This document shows positions 11,960 to 25,200 of a DNA stretch of 64,000 nucleotides, piece after piece. The translations under genes were made by a program, and so were the position numbers. The notes beneath the pieces were generated by a model. That model was not told where the DNA came from. It did no database searches and saw only the letters and a program-made list of their open reading frames with translations. The DNA is from Turritopsis dohrnii. Its lineage: Eukaryota; Cnidaria; Hydrozoa; Anthoathecata; Oceaniidae. The DNA is taken from assembly GCA_027922465.2 (NCBI GenBank), contig BQMF02000064.1, forward strand, positions 1,116,001 to 1,180,000, given 5' to 3'. Position 1 is the stretch's first letter. Every line of letters starts with the position of its first letter.

Positions 11960-12560
11960 TTACAAATGATTACAAAGTGCAACAAAGAAGATTACAAAAT
12001 TTGATAGGTTGGTGGATTACAAACCGCGACAAGGGTGGTTTACAAAGTGCGATGGGCTTTTTGGATTATAAGTTGCGACAAAACAGATGGATTTATGTGG
12101 CAAAAGAATATTGACTGAATAGGGATTACAGGGAGGAAGGAATCTGCTGGGAACAAGGGATAAATTTCGTACCTTAGGTACAGACATTTGAAATTTGAGG
12201 TTAAAACATTTGTAATGATTAAGGAGCCTTCCACCAAAATTACGATTATTATTTTACATTTGTGCAATTGACTTCACGTGAGCAAAAAACTTTTGAACGA
12301 AAGTCAAAAATGGCCACACACAAGGATTTTTGTACGCTACTAATCAGCACATTCAGTTGAAGCATTTTCATAAAATGTTTGCTTAATTAGAAAAATCAAG
12401 GGTTTGGAAATTGAAATTGAAATTGAAAAGTCGCATGTATGGGGGATTACAATGTGTGACAAGGGTGAGTTACAAATTGTGATGGGTCTTGGATGACAAA
12501 TTGTGACAAAATGGATTAAAAGTGTGACAGGGATTACAAGTGCGACAGAGATTACAAAGT
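11960..12560. repeat. Short interspersed GATTACAAAGTGCGACA repeats
   Basis: Variants of GATTACAAA(G/C)TGCGACA recur about a dozen times in two blocks (about 11960-12080 and 12445-12560), spaced every 15-30 bp. They look like a decayed minisatellite or a regulatory array. No coding potential. Confidence 0.5.
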
Positions 12561-13166
12561 GAAACGTTAACATTTGTGAGCCTTTTTCATCTCATTTATA
12601 TAAAAAGCAAATTATAGTAACTCATTTTTATCAACTCACAATGAAGATAGATATAATACATAATTCATTTTTAAGATGTTTCAAGAATTTTGAGCAACAA
12701 CATTGAAATGGTAAATTTAATTCTCTATAGATCTCATGAGAATGATTAATTGTTTTGGCTATGTCAAAATGTTGGTACAGATTGATTTGCCAATATTGGG
12801 CAACATTGATTTTTCTATTGCCATAATAATTTTTTTCGTTTTTTTTGACTGCCATATTTTTCTTTCTCATTTATTCAATGAAAACAAAAGCATTCTGAAA
12901 AAAGGTCAGGAAGGATGTTTTGAATGAAATGTTAGGAATATGTTCAAATCATGTCAACAAGAAATTGTTGTGAGACTATTAAGTAGTCTGTGTGACTTAA
13001 AATCAACTAATTTTAAATCATTATTTTCAATTAATGTTGTTAAATCTGTTTACAATTAAGTTGACTAGCATAATTAAAATTGCAAATTAGGCGTTGATAG
13101 CAGATTCAATTTCAAAATAAAGACGGTCAAATGAATCCAACATGAAATTATCATGAATTGTTTCAG

Positions 13167-13230
13167 GGAATTGGTATTCTTGCTTTCCTACATCTGAAGT
13201 ACAATGTGGCACATGAAATCCTTTCAGAAC
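13167..13230 (+). CDS. Giant gene, first detectable exon
   Basis: Acceptor TTGTTTCAG at 13166 and donor GTAAGT at 13231 bound a 64-nt exon encoding GIGILAFLHLKYNVAHEILSE. The hydrophobic start may be the tail of a signal peptide whose ATG lies in an exon further upstream. No in-frame ATG exists in this exon. It joins exon 2 in phase 1. Confidence 0.4.
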
Positions 13231-16200
13231 GTAAGTTGCTAGTGAATAAATTAATTAAGCAACCAATCAATCCTTTAATCCAATCAATTTACTTCATAGA
13301 ATGTAACAAACCACTTGGGATGCGTTCAGGTGCAATCAAAGAAAGTGATATATACACATCACACAACCACATTCACAGTGCTCCATGCACAAATAAAGAT
13401 TGGGGATTGTCAGACACATCAAATTCATTTTGGTGTTTTCGATACGCGTCAACCTTACCATATTTGGAAGTCAAATTTGTTCATACAACAGTGATAAAGG
13501 GTGTCGGTATTAAAAGTGGACTATTGAATGGAAATCTCAAATTCACAATACAGCATGGTACTGTTTATGATGAAAGTGACTTGGAAATGTATGGAGTAAG
13601 GAAAGACAAGACAGAAGGAATGGTGTGTTCATTATCTATCTCATTCTTATCATTCTAAATATTCAGTCTCATCTGGACTTATAGGAGGAATATTTGAACA
13701 GTGTCATCTTTTCTATTTTGTATTGCAGAGTTTATAGAGTAAAAAGTTGAAGTTATTGCAAAAGACCATGAGCATTATACAGGATTATATATTTTCCAGG
13801 AAGATGTATGATTGGTGTGCAGAGATATTCATCTTGTATATGAATACTTATTCCCACACATACTTAATACATGTTTTCACATACCCTTCAGATAACCCTG
13901 ACATTACTTATAAAAGTATCAAAAGGAAGATTATTGAGAAATATTTATGGCACTACAATTTGAATAGATTAGTTACTTTTTTATTGAAATATTCACAAAA
14001 TACACAAAATCAATGTTTTGAATTGTCTTGGATATGCTTTCTTATGAGTGCTTCAGACCTTCTTGTTATACTTGTTAAATGCTCCTTAAGGATATGAAAA
14101 ATTCTGAATTTTAGTTTTTTGTTAAAATGTTTTTGTCGCATATAGCACAAAGATAAAATGATAACTATTTTTGATAATAAACTGTATAATGAAAAGAATG
14201 AAAAGCATAAAAATTTTAAGAGTGTAGACACCTATTAATTTGAATAATTTTGAATAAAATACTGGTTCCTTTACCACTAATGTTTCATGAAACTGGAGAT
14301 TTTTAAATTTAAGAGAAATAATAGGTTAGGTCTCCAGATTAGGTTTTGTCATAATTTAATGAAATTCATTAAAGATTTGAATAAGAATGAAAATGATACA
14401 TTTGCTAGATTGACTGGTTCACTTGCCAATAATTCTCTGATGAAAGTTTAATATGTAATGAACCTTGTAACAGTCGAAAAATTTCTTTATGGTTTCGTTA
14501 TTTAGATGAGAACATTTCAGCAAAATCTGAAGTCTGAAAATTTACAATAAACAGTCTACCAAAAATTAAATAAAGGCAAAAAAGTCTATTCAAGAGTCAG
14601 TCAAAAAACTGGAGCAGTTCAACATTATTATTCTTTATGAGAGATTCTCCAGTGAGTGTTTATATTGAATAAGTAAGATCGGATGGGCGTTTGAAGGCAT
14701 AGAAGTTGAAACAGAAATGAATCTATTTTTCTAGCCTGAGCAGATGCCAGCAGAATACCCTTCATATTATGCCATTTTACTAGAAGTCAGTTCATTCTGT
14801 AGATTTTAGTTTCTATGTTAGTCTCCTAGAATTTTTATGCACTGACATTCTGGTGATCTAAGCAGAAATATCACACATGTTTTTCTGTTTCATAGATGTA
14901 TGATTTGCCGAACGTCAATCAAGTCAAAACTATATGGTTTAATCTTACTAAAGCACGAACATCGCGAATTACTTTTATCGCTCTCGATTCAAATTATGCG
15001 ATCTCTTGGGGTGGTTTTCAGTTTGAATTCTATGGATGTCCTTATTGGAGCTGTAATTTTTTTAACTATGAATACTGATGAAAAAATAAATTGATAAATT
15101 ATTCTTTTTATTAATTCTATTTCATACTTTTTAGATGCTAAGCCTCTAGGAATGGCTAACGGCATGATAGATGATTCAAGGTTAATGGGCTACTACATAC
15201 ATCGAAAAAACATTGCCTCAGCAAGTTTTGCAAGACTAAATTCATATGGAGATGGATTTAAATACTCTGGTTCTCCTACTCAACTATATCCTGGCGACAG
15301 AAAAGTCTGGCTGCAAGTATCCTTAAAGGTTGTAAAAAAACTAGTTTATATTTCAATACAAGCAAATGACAATGGATTTAAATATTTTCTGGAATATGGT
15401 AAAGACTTGGGAAACCTTGCACAATTTTTTGATTCTAAAGAAAATAGCTATGTATGTGATATTATTTTTATAACCATGAGTCATCTTTATTCAAAGTCAT
15501 CACTGTTGATTAACTAATAAAATTGACGAAAAAAACTAAACTGAAATAGTCTACTGAACTAGTGGACCCATGGTCATCACTTCACTCTAGAAAGTACTTT
15601 TCAAACTTTTGAAAAATAAAAAATAATCATAAAATAAAAAACGAAATTTGAAGAAAAATGCTCCTATATAGACTTGAACATTTTACAACTGAAGCAGTAG
15701 CCATAATATTTCAACATGAAATTTAGAATTTGATGAAGAAGTTTTATTTTTGACTGAATTCATTCCACTGTATGGATTCTTACAATTTCAGATAATATCA
15801 ACTTCACAGTACCTTAACGCAATGGAAGATGCAACTTATATCTTTTCAAATCCTATTGTTGCTAAGGTTATGAAAATCTATCCAGCAGTTAATTCTTATG
15901 ATAATCCTTCATTTAAATTTGAGCTCTTTGGTGTTCCGATCTATTCCGGTAAATCATTTTTTTTATTTTCATTTCTTACTGGATTAATTTGATGCATTAA
16001 CAAAGATCATAATGTTACCATAGCGGACCATCAATGGAAACTTGAAAAACCTAATGTTTTTAAAGATGTTTTGATGTTTGAGGATTTACGTCCCTCTCCT
16101 CGAATCACTACAACAGATCATTTTTCTACTACATCTAACAATCGAATTCAACCTCATTTGCGAACTAATGAGTTACCTGATGATAGCTGTTTGATAAATC

Positions 16201-19200
16201 CAAAGAATTGCAAAGATGGGCTATCATTTTCTTTTTGGACTAGAAGTAAGAATATAATCTTTTTCCGAAGTTTTGATGACCTCCCTTTCTGTTCTTTATA
16301 TCATTTGTTTTCTTTAGTTCACTCAAAGGCAAATGGACATGGAAAACCATTGATGATTAAACCCTCCCATCTCGTCCAAAAATCTGGCTGTTTAAGTAAT
16401 GAAATTAAAGCAATAAGTTTAAAGGAAGAATTTTCAATACATCTCGAAAGTTTCAATGCTCCAAGATACCACAAAGTTGACTCATACTTGTGGCTTAACA
16501 TGGATAATAGAAATTTTTCCAATTATTACGATGTATATGGATTTGTTAACCACCCTTCATGGTTTGTCACAAGTTGCTCTATATTTAATTCAGATTTTGA
16601 ATTGTCACATGCAAAGGTCTTGATACAAACAAATGAGAATGCCAATATTGGAAAAGTTTTAGAACCTCTCCTAAATTTCAATGGATGGAATTATGGGTAT
16701 TCTATATCTCTTTTGTTCAAGCCTAGTGTGCTATCAGATGCGAACGTAACAATTCTTAAGAATTCTGATATATGGTTTTACCCGCAGATGTTTACAGGTA
16801 ACAAAATTTTTTTGTTTATTGTTTTTCTCTTGTGATTGATTTTAAATTTTTTTCTTGTATAGGTTGTTCTAACCACAAAAGTAATATTATCAACGATTTA
16901 TCAAATCAGAATTTTTATCCTGATTACCAAGATCAAGTTTGTAAAAATCCTCATACTCTAAAATTAAGCCATTCTGGTTTTGTGTTTTGTAACAGCACAA
17001 TAACGAATTACGTAGAAATAGACTTGAATCACGAATATTTTGTTGTTTCTATAAAAGTTGCTGGACTTCAATCTTCTACCGGCATGTTAAAGAAATTTCT
17101 TCTTGAATTTTCACATGATAACATTACTTGGGAATTCATTTCAGATGAAAACGAAAATAAATATGTGAGTACCAGCTTCAATTTTCATTTTTATGTCACA
17201 GGTGTTGAAAACAGACTGGACCAGCAATGAAATATTGATATCAAGCAAGTTAGATATTACCTTCAGAATATTATTATGTCGAACTCAGATGATTTACATG
17301 CTACTCTTATTTTGGTACAAAACCCAAATTGTTACTTTTGTAGTGTAGCAATATCTTTGCAATCTCTTTCAAAACTTATTATGACATTGGCAAATCTACA
17401 CCCCACTTTTATTTTAGAGAGTGATAAATTCAACTAAAATTTACAGTCAAGTTCTTCTTATTATCATGTGAGGCCATTTAGAGGCGAGAAGTGTAGAGAA
17501 GTGTGGGTACACTCTCTATTCAAGATTCTGTGATCTAATTTTTCGTCACCCATTTGGAGACAGGATTTGAGCAAATCACTTTTGAACCATAACCCATAAA
17601 AAACTTTTGCGCAAGATACTAGTAATTAATATAAACAAAAATCATCTTAATGTTCCGATAAACACAGTGTGTTTGTCCCCTTGATACTTACAGGTGAATA
17701 TGGGCATTTTGCCATACAATTCAAATGAAGCAAAATGTTACTAAACAAAGGGCTAGTGGGATTATTAAAATTGTTAATTTAATGAATTTAAATTTAGTGT
17801 TCTGCTTAATAATTTTAGGTGTTTGAAAGGAAGTCTTTGGCATTAAAAAAGATAGAAGTACTTCCATTGCCATATCCTATTTATGGTCGATACATACGTG
17901 TTCACTCAATAGACAACGAGTATATTGGGGATTTTCCAGGATTAAGATTCGATATTATTTCTTGTATTCTTCCTCCAGGTCAGTTCCATATTGAATTTAT
18001 GCTACCTTGTATTCACTCTTTTATTCATTTTTTTCACTTATTTTATTTTATTATTTTGTAGTGTAGTTATATTTTTTTTGCTTATTTTAGAAGCAAAACC
18101 ATCATGGATGAAACTCAATAATGCACCTGTTTGCTTTAAGGCAAAAAATGATGAACCTGCAAAAGTCATTCTGTCAAGCTATTTTAGTATATCTTATTTC
18201 AAACTCGTTTATAAATCTGGTTCAGTGAAATGTAATAATGGCCATAGTTCATATTCGAAGTTTAGCTGTGGTTTCACTACAGAATTAGGTGTAGTTGTAA
18301 CAAATAATTTAAAGAAAATTATTGCACCGTATTTAAATGATGTTAATGCAAATCGGTATCCATATCCTCCATTTCAAGGAGATTCATCTGAGATTCACTT
18401 GAAAGTGGATGCACCGAGATTTTTCCAAAAAGGAGAAGAAATAAGTGTTTGGTATTTGGAAGATTTGCACAATTCTACTGAAAATGATAATGATGGAGAA
18501 ACTTGCATTGACTTATATGGCTGGGGTATGTACACCAGCAAATTTGATTATGCAACAGATATTAACAAACAGCGAATGAATTTTTCAATTTACTAAATTG
18601 TTGTAATGATAGGAAGGTTGTGCTTGCTTACTGTTCATAGTAATGAATATTTCAAACTAAACTGAAATCTGAAATAATCTGGAAGGGTTGTTGAATAAAA
18701 TGTAGTTTTTTGAAATGAGATTAATGCTGTTGGGCTCTTTCTTGTTTCTTGTTGGTTATGAGTTTCGATGAATCATTTATTTTTGAGGTTTACCACATTT
18801 ACAATATTGGTTGGTTTTGGATGGTAGTTGCCCCGATTGTTTGTGCGCTTATGTCGATATTGGTGATAGAAAAACTTTAAAAATTGGTTCCGAATGTAAT
18901 CAAGCTTTTTACATGACAAAATATAATCATTTAGTTAGTGCTAACTATGGCAAATGCGTCAAAGTATCTAACAACGGAATTTTGAAAATCACAAAAAATT
19001 GTAATTCAAAGTTTCAAGTAAATGAATCAAATCATCTTCAACACAAGAGTTCAGGTGCATTTGTAGGTCTTCTAAATGACCAGCAAACCGAAGGGGGTCC
19101 ACTTAAAATGAGTGAAAATGCAACCAAAAGATTTGTGATCAGAAATATTCTCTACAATGGTAAGTAAAGATTCATTTTTAATTTATGTTACTAATGTTTA

Positions 19201-22200
19201 TTTTAATTGTTTGATATTTAATGAATTGAGTTATTAGATTGCTTGTTGTTTTTTTTTGTTTTGTTCCTTTTTAAAAAAAAAACCGTTCCTTTTGTAGTGG
19301 CAGATTTTGCAGCAGATTACTTGATAACAAATGCTTCCAATGAAGATATTACTGCAATCAGGGAAGCATGTTTAAATAATAATGCTGATCTTGTTAGTTT
19401 TGAATCAAAAGAGCAATTTGATGTCATTAATAAAAGGCTTTCAGAGTGGAATTTCACTGAAATCCCCTTTCATATTGGTTATAACCATGCAAGCAAGATT
19501 TGGTTTGATGGAGCACCATTTGATTTTCTGGAAATGACAAAAATCTCCTCAGAATTTACTTATCAAGATGTTTACTTACATTCAGGGCATGTGATTGTAA
19601 ATGACATGATTAAAAAACATGGACTTTGTAAGAAAAGTATGTAACGATTTTGTATGGTGAAAATGCTTTATCCATAGCTTTTAGAATCTGGTTTATTCGA
19701 TTCATTTACATGGTTTAAATTAAGTTGGATTTAGTAGTTTTTAGTTTTGTTTTTAGGACATGGAAACTCAAGTATGGGATTTAATATTCCGATTATTTCT
19801 ACTGGGGTCCATGTTGTAGATGGCAATGTCATTGGCAATGGTTTTCTCATTTCAAGTAACATAGCTGGAAACCGTCTATTTGTTGCACTCGCATACGAAG
19901 GAACAGTGTGTGATGGTGTCATTGCAATTAATTCATCAGTGTGGATGCTTGTTAGTCTAACATTTTCAAAGTCTACTGTCTTGCTTAGTGTTATGATAAA
20001 TAGTGAAGACGCTGAGAGCATACCATGTACAAATAGGCTACCTACTACAGATTTGCTGCAAAAACCACAGTTTTTTCTAAAGGAAATTTCGAATTATTTG
20101 AACATTCTAAGTTTTTATGATCATTCTTACATTTACATCTATGCTGATATTGCTAACATCATATTTTGGCAATATGCCCTTGAAGCTGAACAATTGAAGA
20201 AACTTTATGATACAGGTATTCTGTATTTTCAGTTATCTATAAGTTTAAGTTGTTTGGAAAGTTTCCAAGTCATTTGAACGAGCAAAGTCTCTAAAATAAA
20301 AATGAATAAAAAATTGAGGTGATTTATTTAGACATTTAATCTATTTCTGGATTTTGTTTAAGATGCAATCACTTTCTCTGATTATCCAACATTTCCTAAT
20401 CATGAATGGAAGATTAGGAGTTCTGTTTGTTCAGAATCAACATTAGGACTATGTGGTGATGTTGATCGATTACTACAAAGAGGCAAAGGTATAGTACTAT
20501 AAACTGGTTTTAAATTAAAAATTGAAATATGTTATGTAGGACAAGATGGTTGTATTTTTCAGAAATTGAGTGTAATTGGGTTCATGGAGACCCAATTGGT
20601 AAACATCAGGAATATATTGGTTTGTTCAATATCGAATCTGAATGCATTTATGAATGTTATGATAATAGTGTACATGACCACAGCATAAATGGCGTCTCAA
20701 TGAGATTGCATTTCTGTTACTGCATATACGATATGTATAACATTTCTGAAAATGCGGCTGGTCAGATATCATGCTATTTGCCAGTTAAAGGTATGGAAGA
20801 TAATCTAATTGATCAAGATAGATAAAATATGATATCATAGTTTATTATCTTTTTTAGTAAAGTATGGAGTACAAACTCAACCTCATGCTGGATTGAGAAA
20901 AATCCAAATTCATCCTTCTAATAAAATGTGGTATGCAATTGGAATGGATAATCAACTTTATCGACACCCCTCTCGAAAATCCCTAAATGAAGACTTGTGG
21001 ACTAAAGTTTTTCCTATCAAATTTCCTATTGATGAATTTCACTTCTTCAAAAATGAAATATGGGTTCAACATCGAAATGGTTATATATACTATTGGAATG
21101 GACAGAATTTTGTTTCAAATTCGCATATTGGTGTAGTAAGAACATTTTGTGTGGGCGAAACACATTTATTAATCATACTAGCCTCAAATGAAAGATATGT
21201 TCTCAAAAAACATGGTAAGTCTCATAACTTAATGAGAGTAGTGATCAATCTTATAATACTTTTCTGATATTGTTGAAGGATACTATTGAAAATTGCCTTT
21301 TTCTTTGCAGCTGTGGTTGGTTCATATCACTATTCCTCTATCTATCAATTCGTTGTTGGGGTGATCTTTGATCAATATCATGATTCATTTGTTCTTTACA
21401 CTTCATATTATATTTATCAGTATAAGATAGGAAATCAAGTAGAATATATTAAATATATCAATCTAAATAAGCAGGTGGCAATATCAAGTTTTGGCACGTT
21501 TTATTGGTTGAAAACAAATCATGCAATCTATAGTAATATTGGATCATTAGATGAGGAAATTGGACCATTGGATCGTTTAAGTCAAGTATCATCCTTTGAT
21601 GTGGACAATGATCAATATTTTGTGTTATTGGATGATAAAGGCATTGTTCATCAATATCCTGTAACATCAGGTAAGCTCTTAAACCATCCTAGTATCTTTA
21701 ATTTAATCTGCCAACTGTGAAATCTAATTATTTTGGTTTGACTGGATATTTAAATCACAAAACATAGCCTATTAGCCTATTTTAGAATCCCAAAAAGCTG
21801 ACCTTGAGAACATAATTGTAATGGGCATTTTTTTATCAGAGCATAATAGTAAAGCCATACCGGTTATTGAACAAATTATACAGGTATGACAAGCAGGTGT
21901 ATCAAAATAAGCAAAGGCAGAGACAATAATAAATGCTATCAAACTGAGAAACACATGTTTTCTCCTAAGGTTTTCAGTTTATAAAAAAAAAAAAAATAAA
22001 AAATTTCACTATTATTCATTATGTGTGAACAACCTAAATGTTCAAGCAGTGACATAAGTGTTATTTTTTTTTTAATCTTTATACAGGATATTCGTTTCAG
22101 ATAGCTCAATAATGGCGTTGTTAAGAACGGACGTGCTCTGTTTTTTGCTGATATTATTGACACTTATACAAAAAAATAAAGTTCGCTTTTTAACATCAGA

Positions 22201-25200
22201 TGGCATTAGTCTTACATTGAATGCTCCTGTTTTATTTACTGGAAGTGAAAGTTTTATCTGTGGCTCTTTATGGAATAATGGAAGAAAGTATCGTTTGAAA
22301 AATTATTGCATTTTGCTTTTGTTACTGGCTGGAGATATTGAGTTGAACCCTGGTCCTAGAGTAGTACCCGAGCTAGACAAATTACTTGCTTGCAAAGGCT
22401 TTAAATTGTTTCACCAGAATGTGAGAGAATTACATGGAAATCTGGAATTAATCACTGAATTTCTCACAGAAAGGAAAAACATCGACATTTTAACTTTGAG
22501 TGAAACTCACACGCAAGTTACTGATAACTTCAATGCTTTTGAAATTCCGGGGTACACCTATGTTGGCAAAAGCAGGAACGATGCGAGAGGAGGTGGAGTC
22601 GGTATGTACATAGCAAATAAACATGATTTTATTTGCAGAGAGGACCTGGAAGAAAACGGTTTAGAGAGTATTTTTATTGAATTACGATTAAAAAATACCA
22701 GAAATATATTGATATCAACATTTTACAGACCCCCTGTTTCATCTCGCCACCTCTCACACAACTTTACAAACCTTCTACAAAACACGCTGTCATTAGCAAC
22801 GAGAGAGAATAAAGAACTTCTACTACTAGGAGACTTAAATGTTAATTACTACGAACCAAACGACCATAAAGAAATTAAAGACATTTTTATATTTAATAGT
22901 CTGTCTCAAATCATAAACAAAGCAACATGCTACGATTTACATCACAATACATCATCATTAATTGATCTAATCTTCGTAAAAAGTGATGCATCAATCACAA
23001 AGAGTGATGTCATACCGATGTCAATTGGAGATCATGGCATGATTGGTTGTGTCTATAAAGTTAATAACTTGAACTTCTCTCACAAAAACATCCAATGCAG
23101 AGATTATCGTCGATATGACCTGGAAAAAATGAAAAGAGATATTTGTGCATCGAAAATAAATGAAATTGATCAGTACACCGACGTTAATGATGCTTGGCAA
23201 CATCTAAAATCAATTCTCCGCGATATTTTCCAAAAGCATGCGCCACTTACTCAAAAGAGAGTGCGTGGAAAACCCTGTCCATGGCTGTCAAACGAAATAA
23301 AAACAAAGATGATCAATCGTGATGCTGCCCTTCGAAAGATGAGACAAACGAATTCAACTTGTGACGTAAATGCCTACAAAAGACTACGGAACGAAGTGAA
23401 CATAGCTTTGCGAAAAGCGAAAGCTGATTATTACAAAGATTTGTTGAATGAAAACATTACCAAGACTGATAAGTTTTGGAAAATTTTGAAAAAAGTTTTT
23501 CCTGACAAATGTACATCAACAAACAGCAAATCTTATAAAATTGATGGAAATCTGACATCAAATCAATCGAAAATCGTAAATGGTTTCTGCAACTTTTACT
23601 CTACAATCATATCACACATCAAGAAACCATTGTTCCCTCTGAGTAATATCATTTGGAGAAGAAGTAAACCATGTGCTAATCGATCATTTAAAACTTTCCA
23701 TTTTCGATACATATCTGCTATGCAAATCAAAAAACACCTCAAGAAATTAAAGAAAAACAAATCATGTGGATTGGACCTTCTGCCACCAAATTTACTAAAG
23801 GACTCTGCAGACGAAATCACATATGCTCTAACATACCTCATCAACCTCTCTCTCAAAACTTCCAAATTTCCAACAGATTGGAAAATTGCCAAGGTTGTCC
23901 CGGTGTATAAGTCAGGATGCAAAAGCGATGTTGAGAATTATCGACCAATCTCCATCCTAGCAGTATTATCTAAAATAATGGAGCGTGAAGTTTATTCTCA
24001 GCTCAATGACTATCTAGAAGAGGGGAAAGTAATTTCTCCGTATCAATTTGGGTTTCGAAAAGGTAAATCCACTGAACATGCTACTTTAACATTACTTGAC
24101 AACATCTGAAACTCCGTTGACTCTGGAAAGCTAGTTGGTGCCTGCTTCATCAACCTTCGTAAGGCATTTGATACTATTGGACACAATAAGCTAATTGAAA
24201 AGCTGGAATGTTATGGTGTACGTAATAAAGAACTAGATTGGTTTCGAGACTACCTGTTCAATCGTCACATACGTGTTTGTCTGAATGGTACGTTATCAGA
24301 AAAGAAAGCAGTATTCTCAGGTGTACCGCAAGGTTCCATTTTGGCTTTTATTCATAATCTTCTTCAATGACGTAACTGAAAACCTGCTTCACTTGAAAAT
24401 CGTGAAATATGCTGACGATACTGTTATCACCTGTGAAAGCAATGTTCTTGATGATGTTGAAAGATTTTTAAATGAAGATCTCTTAAACCTACATGAATGG
24501 TTTAAAGAAAACGAACTGCTGCTGAACTTAAAACCAGGAAAAACCGAAGTTTTGTTATTTGGTACATCCAAAAGAATAACTAATCAACGCAGAGAGATCG
24601 AAGTGAAGATTATGGATCAAAAGATAAATGTCACTCAACATTATAAATACCTAGGTGTCGAAATAGACCCCACCTTGAACTTGAACTCCCATTTTGAGAA
24701 AACGTATAAGAAAATGTCAAATCGTCTAAAGCTACTGGGTAAAATGAGAAGATTTATGACAACTGATGCTGCCCATAACATTGTCAATGTGGTGATTTTA
24801 CCATTGTTCACCTACTGTTGTCTCCTGAAGCCTACATTCAATGAAACCCAATTGAAACGAATTACATCTTTTGAACGCAGAGCGTGTGACCTGGTAGGCG
24901 GTGGTCGTCAACATAATGTTAACATGAAAGGTTGTGGGAAACGTCGCTTATGTTTTTTTGTTCAGGATGTTCTTCTCGGCAAAATAAAACCACCTGTTGA
25001 TGGCTACTTTGAAATATCTAATACGAGGGTCACTACCAGGAACATGGGCTTGTTCGTGCGACTCCCGAAGGTGAAACTGGAATATGGTCGACGGTCAATT
25101 CGATACATGGGTGCAAAGATATTTAATGAACTTCCGATTAATATTAGGAATCAATATAAAGATGACAATTTTAAAATTATTTTGAAAAACCACAACTTTT

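Noticed and set aside
13747..14097. 116-codon frame in the first large intron of the giant gene
   Set aside because: No domain, wrong flanks for an exon, and low-complexity composition. The discoidin domain is completed by the exon at 14896.
19628..19633. Alternative donor GTAAGA in the first C-type lectin exon
   Set aside because: Its use would create a TGA at the junction with the next exon and remove the closing Cys; the GTATGT at 19637 keeps the frame.
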